Shown piece by piece: positions 22,486 through 30,241 of a DNA stretch of 35,397 nucleotides (position 1 is the stretch's first letter; each line of letters begins with the position of its first letter). Made by a program: the position numbers and the translations under genes. This stretch comes from Lachnospiraceae bacterium UBA7729. GTDB taxonomy: Bacteria > Bacillota > Clostridia > Lachnospirales > Lachnospiraceae. The stretch lies in the NCBI GenBank assembly GCA_002482005.1, contig DLFD01000086.1, forward strand, positions 9,409 to 44,805, written 5' to 3'. The notes under the pieces are model-generated. The model had not been told where the DNA came from. It worked only from the letters and a program-made list of their open reading frames with translations, and did no database searches.

Positions 22486-24564
22486 ATGGGAAATATCTGG
22501 GTTGATTATGACTCGATCGATGTCGTAAAAGAACGCTCTGAGCTCGCAGAGGGCAGGGTCAGGGAGGTCGCGAGGGAGCCTCAGCTGCCTTCCGGGACAC
22601 CGGAAGCATACACGGAATACTTCCGGAGCGTCGCACATTTTATATCGATGATGTGCGATGTGAAGAGAAGCCTTGAGGATGGAAGCTATGACGGAAAGGC
22701 CGTCAACCGGAAGATGTATGAGGACATCCTTCCGGACCACTATGAGGAGAGCTTCGCCGATCCGGCTTATGCGGTGAGGATGCTGGGAGAGGACTTCGGC
22801 CCTCTGCTCTGCTTTCTCTATGCGCAGGTGCGCGGTCTGATCGCTTACATCTTCGAAGATAAGCAGGAGGAGATGGTCTCCCACATGGAGATCTTCCTTC
22901 AGGTGCACAGGATGTTCGTGGAAGAAGAGGAAGGACTGCCGGACCCTGCAAGGGTGAAGGATGCTCTCTACTGGTTTGAGAGCGACTATACGGATGTGTT
23001 CCTCAGAAACCGGATCCGCGGACAGATCGATCCTTCCTGCGACGGACCGGTATATACATTGATGAACCTCGATCCGATGGATGAGGCCTCCCTGTATGTG
23101 AGCGGGGAGTACATCACGGACAATGAGCTTCGGACGTTCCGCTATCTGGCATCTCTTCCGGACAGAGAGATACGGAAGATGGCGGATACCTTCACGGAAG
23201 GCTACCGGAAGGGATTTCTCATGGGCGGAAAGCCTCTTTATAAGAAGAGGACCGTGTCACTCGTCTACCATGCAGGTTTCGAGCGTGTGATGCAGGCAGC
23301 AGTCAGGAATTTCATGAAGATGGGCCTTCGGGTGACGATCTCCAGATACGGAGTCTCTGCTGTCACCGGGACCAGCCGCCTTCAGGGCTTCTCGGGAGCT
23401 TCGCCGAATCCTCAGTATGACTATGACCACAGGGAGGACCTGGCGCTGTTTCTGGACAGACGGTTCGTGGAGCGGAAAGTGGATGTGACGGATTCCGTCT
23501 ACACCGAGTTCATCGAGGACGCCCACCGCTTCGGAGGACCAGCCGTTCTTGAAGTGTTCGGGGATGTCCCATTTGAGCCGAAGGCGAAGAAGGAAGCCTG
23601 GAAGCTTACGGATGAACAGCAGGAGCTGTCTGTCAGGATGAGAAATGAGACTTCCCGCCTTGTCAATGAGGCGATCTACGGACAGGAGAGGTCGTTCACG
23701 ATCATATCCTTCCCGCTTCCTTCGATCGATGAGGATAGATATGAAGAGATCTTCCGGGAGACGATGAGGGTGAATACGCTGGACTCCGACCATTACAGCA
23801 GGATCCAGCAGGTGATCATCGATGCGATGGACCAGGGGACGAAGGCCCATATCGTCGGAAGGGGAAAGAACCACACGGACCTGACGGTGCAGCTCTTCAG
23901 ACTGCAGGACCCGGAGAAGGAGACGATCTTCGAGAACTGTGTCGCGGACGTCAACATCCCGGTCGGCGAAGTCTTCACTTCCCCGGTGCTGAAGGGGACG
24001 GATGGCGTTCTTCATGTGAGCCAGGTCTATCTGCAGGGACTGAATTTTGAGGACCTCTCGCTTTCGTTCAGGGATGGCTGTGTCACAGACTATTCCTGCG
24101 GGAATTTCGAGTCTGAGGAAGAGAACCGGAAATATATTGAGGAGAACATCCTCTTCCATCACAAGACCCTTCCTATGGGAGAGTTCGCCATCGGGACGAA
24201 CACGACGGCATACGCGATGATCAAAAAATACGGGATCGGGCCGAAGATGGACATCCTGATCGCGGAGAAGACCGGGCCGCACTTTGCGGTAGGCGATACC
24301 TGCTACAGCTGGGAGGAAGATTCGGAGACCTTCAACCCGGACGGAAAGAAGATCGTTGCAAGGGAAAATGATTTTTCGCGCCTCAGGAATGAGGACCCGG
24401 CGAAGGCTTATTTCAACTGCCACACGGATATCACGATCCCTTATGAGGAGCTCGGCCTCATAGAGGTGGTAAACGAGAAGACCGGCTACAGGAAAGAGAT
24501 CATCCGCGACGGACATTTTGTCCTGGAAGGGACAGAGGAGCTCAACGGACCGCTTCTCCAGTGA
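22486..24564 (+). CDS. M29-family metallo-aminopeptidase with N-terminal extension domain
   Basis: The C-terminal half matches the M29 aminopeptidase family (AmpS/AmpT/PepS), which uses two metal ions to remove N-terminal residues in the cytoplasm. Candidate ligands are Glu495 (PVGEVFTSP), Glu566 (MGEFAIGTNT), His599 (GPHFAVG), Tyr607, and His646 and Asp648 (CHTDITIP). Their order and rough spacing fit the family. At 692 aa it is far longer than the classical ~410 aa; the first ~280 residues form a helical, acidic extra domain. I recall similar long forms in Lachnospiraceae. The start at 22486 follows AGGAACAGGA. No terminator separates it from the small membrane gene, but a repeat array does. 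Confidence 0.88.
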   Translation: MGNIWVDYDSIDVVKERSELAEGRVREVAREPQLPSGTPEAYTEYFRSVAHFISMMCDVKRSLEDGSYDGKAVNRKMYEDILPDHYEESFADPAYAVRMLGEDFGPLLCFLYAQVRGLIAYIFEDKQEEMVSHMEIFLQVHRMFVEEEEGLPDPARVKDALYWFESDYTDVFLRNRIRGQIDPSCDGPVYTLMNLDPMDEASLYVSGEYITDNELRTFRYLASLPDREIRKMADTFTEGYRKGFLMGGKPLYKKRTVSLVYHAGFERVMQAAVRNFMKMGLRVTISRYGVSAVTGTSRLQGFSGASPNPQYDYDHREDLALFLDRRFVERKVDVTDSVYTEFIEDAHRFGGPAVLEVFGDVPFEPKAKKEAWKLTDEQQELSVRMRNETSRLVNEAIYGQERSFTIISFPLPSIDEDRYEEIFRETMRVNTLDSDHYSRIQQVIIDAMDQGTKAHIVGRGKNHTDLTVQLFRLQDPEKETIFENCVADVNIPVGEVFTSPVLKGTDGVLHVSQVYLQGLNFEDLSLSFRDGCVTDYSCGNFESEEENRKYIEENILFHHKTLPMGEFAIGTNTTAYAMIKKYGIGPKMDILIAEKTGPHFAVGDTCYSWEEDSETFNPDGKKIVARENDFSRLRNEDPAKAYFNCHTDITIPYEELGLIEVVNEKTGYRKEIIRDGHFVLEGTEELNGPLLQ

Positions 24565-24649
24565 GGCGCGCTGTAATATTGCTGAAAACAGAGGCCGGGA
24601 CAGCGCAGGATTTTGGAAGGCGCAGCCGTCTCTGAGGCAGGCAAATTGC

Positions 24650-24678
24650 TTGCATCGAGTCCTCAATTAAGGTACGAT
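24650..24678 (+). promoter_or_regulatory. Promoter of the purine cluster
   Basis: TTGCAT (24650-24655), a 17-base spacer and TACGAT (24673-24678) make a fair sigma-A promoter 45 bases before the purE start. The short leader contains a run of eight T but no hairpin, and no purine riboswitch is visible. Confidence 0.6.
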
Positions 24679-24722
24679 AGGGCGAAAGTATCTTTTTTTT
24701 CAGCAGCAGAGGGAGGAAATCC

Positions 24723-25235
24723 ATGGCGAATCCAATTGTGGGAATTGTGATGGGCAGTGACTCGGATCTTCCGGTCATGTCAAAGGCAGCGGCGATCCTT
24801 GATGAGTTCGGGATCGGATACGAGATGAGGGTCATCTCGGCACACAGGGAGCCGGATGTGTTCTTTGACTGGGCGAAGAGCGCCGAGGAGAGAGGCATCA
24901 AGGTGATCATCGCAGGCGCAGGTATGGCGGCCCATCTGCCGGGAATGACGGCAGCACTGTTCCCGCTTCCGGTCATCGGAGTTCCGCTCTATTCGAGAAA
25001 TCTGGGCGGAGAGGACAGTCTTTATTCGATCCTGCAGATGCCGGGCGGCATTCCGGTCGCGACCGTAGCGATCGACGGGACCAAGAATGCAGCCCTTCTC
25101 GCGGTCCGTATGCTTGCGATCTCGGACCCGGAGCTTCTTGCGAAGCTGAAGGAATATTCGAAGAAGAACTGCGAGGCGGTCCAGAAGAAGGATGCAAGGC
25201 TGCAGGAAGTCGGCTATAAGAACTACAACGCATGA
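24723..25235 (+). CDS. purE: N5-carboxyaminoimidazole ribonucleotide mutase
   Basis: It rearranges N5-CAIR to CAIR in purine synthesis. Class I PurE motifs are present: MGSDSDLPVM, VISAHREP (catalytic His), IAGAGMAAHLPGM and SILQMPGGIPVATVAI. It has 170 aa, a standard length. GAGGGAGGAAA precedes the ATG. No purK, the usual maker of N5-CAIR, is in the window. Confidence 0.96.
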   Translation: MANPIVGIVMGSDSDLPVMSKAAAILDEFGIGYEMRVISAHREPDVFFDWAKSAEERGIKVIIAGAGMAAHLPGMTAALFPLPVIGVPLYSRNLGGEDSLYSILQMPGGIPVATVAIDGTKNAALLAVRMLAISDPELLAKLKEYSKKNCEAVQKKDARLQEVGYKNYNA

Positions 25236-25313
25236 AGATGTGCAAAGCGGTGCGCATCGTTACAGGAAGAGGAGAGGTCAGATCACGCTTTGAGCATGGC
25301 TCAGGAGGACTAG

Positions 25314-26342
25314 ATGGATTACAAGAGCGCTGGAGTTGATATCGAGGCTGGGTACGAGTCAGTTAAGCTGATGAAGAAGTTTGTCGCCCGCACCATGAGA
25401 CCGGAGGTCATGACCGACCTCGGCGGATTCTCAGGTGCTTTCTCACTTGATTCTTTGAAGGGGATGGAACATCCGACCCTGCTGTCCGGAACGGACGGAG
25501 TCGGAACGAAACTGAAGCTTGCATTCGTCATGGACAGGCATGACACGGTCGGCATCGACTGCGTCGCTATGTGCGTCAACGACGTTGCCTGCGCAGGCGG
25601 CGAGCCGCTGTTCTTCCTGGACTACATCGCGTGCGGGAAGAATGATCCGGAGAAGATCGCATCCATCGTATCCGGCGTTGCGGAAGGCTGTGTGCAGTCC
25701 GGCTCCGCCCTGATCGGCGGCGAGACGGCTGAGATGCCGGGCTTCTATCCGGAAGACGAATATGATCTTGCAGGATTCTCCGTCGGAGTAGCGGATAAGA
25801 AAGATCTGATCACCGGAGCTGACATCAGGCCGGGCGACGTTCTGGTAGGACTTGCTTCCTCGGGCGTTCACAGCAACGGATTCTCTCTTGTCAGAAAAGT
25901 ATTCACAATCGATGAAAAGACTCTTGGGACCTATCATGAGTCTCTGGGCGATACGCTCGGCAATGTGCTTCTGCGCCCGACCAAGATCTATGTCAGGGCA
26001 CTGAAGAGCGTGAAGAGCGCAGGCGTAACGATCAAGGGCTGCAGCCACGTCACGGGCGGCGGCTTCTATGAGAATGTGCCGCGTATGCTCCCGGATGGAG
26101 TCAAGGCTGTCATCCGCAAGGACAGCTACGAGGTACCTCCGATCTTCCGGATGCTCCAGAAGGACGGCGACATCGCTGAGAAGATCATGTACAATACCTT
26201 CAATATGGGCATCGGCATGGTCCTTGCCCTCGATAAGAAGGATGTAGGCGCTGCGATCGCGGCGATCGAGGCGGCGGGCGAGAAGGCCTGCGTCATCGGG
26301 TCCGTCGAGGAGAGCACGGTCAAGTGTGCGGAAGTGGTATAA
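25314..26342 (+). CDS. purM: Phosphoribosylformylglycinamidine cyclo-ligase (AIR synthetase)
   Basis: It closes the imidazole ring using ATP. It opens with MDYKSAGVDIEAGYESVKLM, typical of PurM. LLSGTDGVGTKLKLA and DCVAMCVNDV form the ATP and dimer region, and GGETAEMPGFY and SSGVHSNGFSLVRKV are conserved. It has 342 aa, normal for the family. AGGAGGA stands 4 bases before the ATG. Only 9 bases separate it from purN. Confidence 0.97.
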   Translation: MDYKSAGVDIEAGYESVKLMKKFVARTMRPEVMTDLGGFSGAFSLDSLKGMEHPTLLSGTDGVGTKLKLAFVMDRHDTVGIDCVAMCVNDVACAGGEPLFFLDYIACGKNDPEKIASIVSGVAEGCVQSGSALIGGETAEMPGFYPEDEYDLAGFSVGVADKKDLITGADIRPGDVLVGLASSGVHSNGFSLVRKVFTIDEKTLGTYHESLGDTLGNVLLRPTKIYVRALKSVKSAGVTIKGCSHVTGGGFYENVPRMLPDGVKAVIRKDSYEVPPIFRMLQKDGDIAEKIMYNTFNMGIGMVLALDKKDVGAAIAAIEAAGEKACVIGSVEESTVKCAEVV

Positions 26343-26351
26343 GGATTGAAT

Positions 26352-27008
26352 ATGCCTGCTTTGGCAGATAGGAGCCTTAAAGTGTTTAAGATAGCAGTTC
26401 TGGTTTCAGGCGGAGGAACAAACCTTCAGGCAATCATCGACGCCATCGATGCGGGAATCATCAGGGATACGGAGATCGCCCTTGTGATCTCCAACAATGA
26501 AGGCGCCTATGCACTGGAGAGGGCTAAGGCAAAGAATATCCCGGCGGAGGTCATCTCCCCGAAGAAGTTTGAGAGCAGGGAAGCTTTCAATGATGCCCTG
26601 CAGAAAAGAGTTCAGGATGCAGGCGTGGACCTGATCGTTCTGGCGGGCTTTCTGTGCGCGATCCCGGACAGGATGGTCGATGCATACCCGGACCGGATCA
26701 TCAACATCCATCCGTCTCTGATCCCCTCTTTCTGCGGAAAGGGATTCTACGGACTGAAAGTCCATGAGAAGGCACTGGAGCGGGGAGTCAAGGTCTCCGG
26801 GGCAACCGTTCACTTTGTGGACAAGGGGACCGACACCGGCCCGATCATCCTGCAGAAAGCGGTTTCTGTGGAGAACGGGGATACCCCGAAGATCCTTCAG
26901 CGCAGGATCATGGAGCAGGCAGAGTGGAAGATCCTGCCGAAGGCGATCGACCTGATCGCCCACGGCAAGGTAAAAGTCGACGGACGGAAGGTAACGGTGG
27001 AAGAATAA
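26352..27008 (+). CDS. purN: Phosphoribosylglycinamide formyltransferase
   Basis: It transfers a formyl group from 10-formyl-THF to GAR. Substrate site SGGGTNLQ comes first. The catalytic triad is represented by Asn and His in INIHPSLIPSF and Asp in DKGTDTGPII. It has 218 aa, standard plus a short N-terminal arm. ATG 26352 is 6 bases past AAGGA; TTG 26346 directly touches that site and is less likely. The sequence LIPSFCGKGFYG keeps the loop that positions folate. Confidence 0.95.
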   Translation: MPALADRSLKVFKIAVLVSGGGTNLQAIIDAIDAGIIRDTEIALVISNNEGAYALERAKAKNIPAEVISPKKFESREAFNDALQKRVQDAGVDLIVLAGFLCAIPDRMVDAYPDRIINIHPSLIPSFCGKGFYGLKVHEKALERGVKVSGATVHFVDKGTDTGPIILQKAVSVENGDTPKILQRRIMEQAEWKILPKAIDLIAHGKVKVDGRKVTVEE

Positions 27009-27075
27009 GCGTAAGGTACTTAAAAATCAGCCGGATGACGTAGTGCAGGCATACAGGTTTTCGAAGGAGCGCCAT

Positions 27076-28353
27076 ATGAAAGTACTGATTGTAGGCAGCG
27101 GCGGACGTGAACATGTGATCACGATGAAGGTCGCCCAGAGCAGCAAGGTGGACAAGATCTACTGTGCGCCGGGCAATGCCGGTATCGGGGAGATCGCGGA
27201 GCTGGTCCCGATCAAAGCGATGGAGTTTGAGAAACTCGCGGACTTTGCAGAGGAGAAGAAGATCGACCTTACGGTGGTCGGCATGGATGATCCGCTGGTA
27301 GGCGGGATCGTCGATGTATTCAAGGCGCGCGGACTTCGCGTATTCGGGCCGGAAAAGAAGGCGGCGATCCTCGAGGGAAGCAAGGCATTCTCCAAGGATC
27401 TGATGAAGAAGTACCACATCCCGACGGCAGCATATGAGACATTCACGGATAAGGAAGCTGCTATCGAATATCTGAAGACCAAGGCTTCCTTCCCGATCGT
27501 TCTCAAGGCCTCCGGCCTTGCGCTCGGCAAGGGCGTCCTGATCTGCAAGGACCTTCCGGAAGCTCTGGACGGAGCCGAGGAGATCATGGGTGTCAGAAAG
27601 TTCGGAGACGCAGGCAGTCAGATGGTCATTGAAGAGTTCATGACCGGCCATGAGGTTTCCGTCCTGACCTTCTGCGACGGCAGGACTTACAGGGAGATGT
27701 CTTCTTCCCAGGACTATAAGCGTGCCGGCGATAATGACACAGGGCTGAACACAGGCGGCATGGGGAACATCTCCCCGAGTCCCTTCTATACGAAGGAAGT
27801 GAGGGAGTACTGCGAGAAGAATATCTTCCAGCCAACCGTCGATGCAATGCGTGCGGAAGGCAGGGAATTCAAGGGAGTCATCTTCTTCGGACTGATGCTG
27901 ACGAAGGATGGACCGAAAGTGCTGGAATATAACTGCAGATTCGGCGATCCGGAAGCTCAGGTCATCCTTCCACGCATGGAAAATGATATTATTGATGTAT
28001 TTGAGGCTTGTATCGATGGCACCCTCGACCAGGTGGAGCTGAAATTCAGAGAGGAGGCGACCGTATGTGTCATGGTGGCTTCCGGCGGATACCCGGTGGA
28101 GTACGAGAAAGGCAAAGAGATCAGCGGCCTTGAGAATTTCAAAGGGAAGCAGGGAATCTGGTGCTTCCATTCGGGGACTGCTGTCAGGGACGGGAAGATC
28201 GTCACGAACGGCGGACGAGTCCTCGGGATCACGGCGAATGGAAAAGATCTTCAGGAAGCCAGGGACAGAGCTTATGAGGCAGTCTCCTGGGTCAGCTTCG
28301 AGAAGGAATTCTATCGTCATGATATCGCGCAGAGAGAGATAATGGGGGTTTAA
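27076..28353 (+). CDS. purD: Phosphoribosylamine-glycine ligase
   Basis: This ATP-grasp enzyme makes GAR from phosphoribosylamine and glycine. VLIVGSGGREHVI at the N-terminus is diagnostic. The ATP-grasp core has FPIVLKASGLALGKGVLI, and the C-terminal part has the conserved NTGGMGNISPSP, LEYNCRFGDPEAQ and ASGGYP. It has 425 aa, a normal length. GAAGGAG fixes the start at 27076; the frame from 27043 adds 11 unlikely residues. The next gene starts 6 bases after its stop, so transcription probably continues. Confidence 0.97.
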   Translation: MKVLIVGSGGREHVITMKVAQSSKVDKIYCAPGNAGIGEIAELVPIKAMEFEKLADFAEEKKIDLTVVGMDDPLVGGIVDVFKARGLRVFGPEKKAAILEGSKAFSKDLMKKYHIPTAAYETFTDKEAAIEYLKTKASFPIVLKASGLALGKGVLICKDLPEALDGAEEIMGVRKFGDAGSQMVIEEFMTGHEVSVLTFCDGRTYREMSSSQDYKRAGDNDTGLNTGGMGNISPSPFYTKEVREYCEKNIFQPTVDAMRAEGREFKGVIFFGLMLTKDGPKVLEYNCRFGDPEAQVILPRMENDIIDVFEACIDGTLDQVELKFREEATVCVMVASGGYPVEYEKGKEISGLENFKGKQGIWCFHSGTAVRDGKIVTNGGRVLGITANGKDLQEARDRAYEAVSWVSFEKEFYRHDIAQREIMGV

Positions 28354-28359
28354 TCAGTT

Positions 28360-30204
28360 ATGAACAGCAGACGGAGAACAGTCAGCAGGCTTCTGGCGCT
28401 TCTATATGCCATGGTCCTGGTGATCAGCAGCCAGATAACAGTGTACGCGGAGCAAAGCGACGATAACTCGCTTTCCAGTCTCGGGATCCAGACTCAGGGA
28501 GTCACGGTGAGTCCGGACTTTCAGTACGATCATCTGAACTATGATGTGGTCGTACCGGCGGGAACGACAGAGCTGCAGCTGGACCCGGTGCTGTCCAACC
28601 CGAATGCAACGATCAACAGCATCGACGGAACGACGCTGACAGATGGCGCCGGGACCGTCACGATCACGACCACTGCTCCGAGCGGCGCCATGACTGCCTA
28701 TACGCTGACAGTCTCAAGTGCTCCGGCTACTTCTGCTTCTTCCGGGGAAGCTGTTGATCCGGCTCAGGCGATCGCTCAGCAGGAGAGTCAGACGCAGGCA
28801 GATGCTGAGGGGCAGCCGGCTACGGCAGCCCAGGCAGACGTAGCGGAGAAACAGGCGGATGACGCGGCGCAGAAGAAAGCGGCTGCTCAGTCTGAAAGTA
28901 TGGGGGAGTCCGAAACGGAAGATTCCCGCTATGTGAAAGTCGATAAGAATACCCTGCAGGATGCGGAGGATACCATCTCCCGTCTGCAGAAGGACCTGCA
29001 GGTCTATAAGGACAGAAGCCACCTCTTCACGTATGTGATCTACGGACTGATCGCCGTCAGCGTGGTCCTTCTCTTCATCGCTGTCAACCTTGCGATTCGC
29101 AGGAAGGATCTTGCGGCTGAGCTTCGAACCTACAGGAAGGGGCAGAAGTTCGCATCCGATCTTGTGGATTCCGGGGATGTGATCCCTGAGGATGGATGGC
29201 TTGATGATGAATCTCAGGAAAGGTCCCCCAGGAAGAAGAAAAAGAGCAGAAAGTCCAGAGAAGTGCCTCGCTATGAGGATTCTGATGCCTACTATCCGGA
29301 AGATGCAATGCCCGCAGGAACCCGTACGAACGCACAGAGCTCCTGGACAGAGCAGCAGGTAGGAACGCCGGTCCAGCCGTCCAGACAGCAGGTGCCGTAT
29401 AACGGGTATGCAAGACGCGAGCAGCCGCAGGGCCGTCCGGCACAGGCGCAGCGTCCGGCGCAGGCACAGGGCCGTCCGGCACAGCCGCAGCGCCCGGCAC
29501 AGCCGCAGCGTCCGGTACAGCCGCAGCGTCCGGTACAGCCGCAGCGTCCGGCACAGCCGCAGCGTCCGGCACAGCCGCAGCGTCCGGCCCAGCCGCAGCG
29601 TCCGGCGCAGGCGCAGGGTCCGGCGCAGGCACAGCCACAGCGCCCGGCACAGCCGCAGCGCCCGGCACAGCCGCAGCGCCCTGCACAGCCGCAGCGTCTG
29701 GCACAGCCGCAGCGTCCGGCACAGGCACAGCCACAGCGCCCTGCACAGCCGCAGGTACCCCAGGTATCTGATGAAACGAGAAGATATACTCCGGTCCAGC
29801 CGCAGGCCGCTCCGCAGTCTCCGGTCCCGGGAGATGAGACGATCGTCCTTCCGGCAAAGAAGCTGACAAGAGCGGAGAAGGCAGCCGCGAAAAAGCTTGC
29901 AAAGCAGCAGAAGAAAGCTCTTCAGGAAGCAAAGGAGAGCAGATGGAGGAAAGGGCCGGACGCGGCAGAGACCGCAGCGGATGAAACATATGGAAAGGTG
30001 GCTCCTGCTTCCAGCGAAGTAAAGAGCTCCGATATGCCGGATGTGGCGCCGCGTGACCCGTACCAGAATTACCGTTCCACCACACCGCAGCCTCAGGACC
30101 AGGAGGCAGTCAGACAGCCTCAGGACATGCAGCAGGCAGGTACAGCTGCCCCGCAGGGAAGAGATGCAGGGAATGATGTCAAGGTGGATTTCATCGATCT
30201 TTGA
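28360..30204 (+). CDS. Single-pass protein: cadherin-like beta-sandwich outside, QPQRPA-repeat tail inside
   Basis: This 614-aa protein has a signal peptide (about 1-30, ending VYAEQ). A domain at about 36-122 (LSSLGI, then YDVVVPAGTTELQL and AYTLTV) matches the cadherin-like beta-sandwich family (PF12733). An Ala/Gln-rich linker and a short coiled coil (NTLQDAEDTISRLQKDLQVY) follow, then one membrane segment (about 222-246). The cytoplasmic part carries a basic patch (RSPRKKKKSRKSRE), the QPQRPA array, a Lys/Ala helix (LTRAEKAAAKKLAKQQKKAL) and a Gln/Pro-rich end. I recognise no enzyme domain. It could be an envelope-to-cytoplasm scaffold or sensor. It lies between purD and clpC with tight spacing to both (6 and 37 bases), which may be incidental. 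Confidence 0.85.
   Translation: MNSRRRTVSRLLALLYAMVLVISSQITVYAEQSDDNSLSSLGIQTQGVTVSPDFQYDHLNYDVVVPAGTTELQLDPVLSNPNATINSIDGTTLTDGAGTVTITTTAPSGAMTAYTLTVSSAPATSASSGEAVDPAQAIAQQESQTQADAEGQPATAAQADVAEKQADDAAQKKAAAQSESMGESETEDSRYVKVDKNTLQDAEDTISRLQKDLQVYKDRSHLFTYVIYGLIAVSVVLLFIAVNLAIRRKDLAAELRTYRKGQKFASDLVDSGDVIPEDGWLDDESQERSPRKKKKSRKSREVPRYEDSDAYYPEDAMPAGTRTNAQSSWTEQQVGTPVQPSRQQVPYNGYARREQPQGRPAQAQRPAQAQGRPAQPQRPAQPQRPVQPQRPVQPQRPAQPQRPAQPQRPAQPQRPAQAQGPAQAQPQRPAQPQRPAQPQRPAQPQRLAQPQRPAQAQPQRPAQPQVPQVSDETRRYTPVQPQAAPQSPVPGDETIVLPAKKLTRAEKAAAKKLAKQQKKALQEAKESRWRKGPDAAETAADETYGKVAPASSEVKSSDMPDVAPRDPYQNYRSTTPQPQDQEAVRQPQDMQQAGTAAPQGRDAGNDVKVDFIDL
29422..29760 (+). repeat. 18-bp tandem repeat encoding QPQRPA/AQAQRP
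   Basis: Roughly 18 units of CAGCCGCAGCGTCCGGCA and close variants occur, some shortened to 12 bases, all in frame. DNA identity between units is high, so copy number is likely to vary between strains. The mirror frame is open as well, giving false Ala/Pro-rich antisense ORFs. Confidence 0.95.
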
Positions 30205-30241
30205 TGGTGTATAAACACCGGAAGATCCAAGTCAGGAGAGA

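Noticed and set aside
24568..24606. GCGCTGT/ACAGCGC inverted repeat after the M29 gene as a terminator
   Set aside because: A 25-base loop and no T-run; it does not meet terminator criteria.
29084..30085. Antisense Ala/Pro/Val-rich 333-codon frame
   Set aside because: Artifact of the QPQRPA repeat; no start signals and no non-repeat domain.
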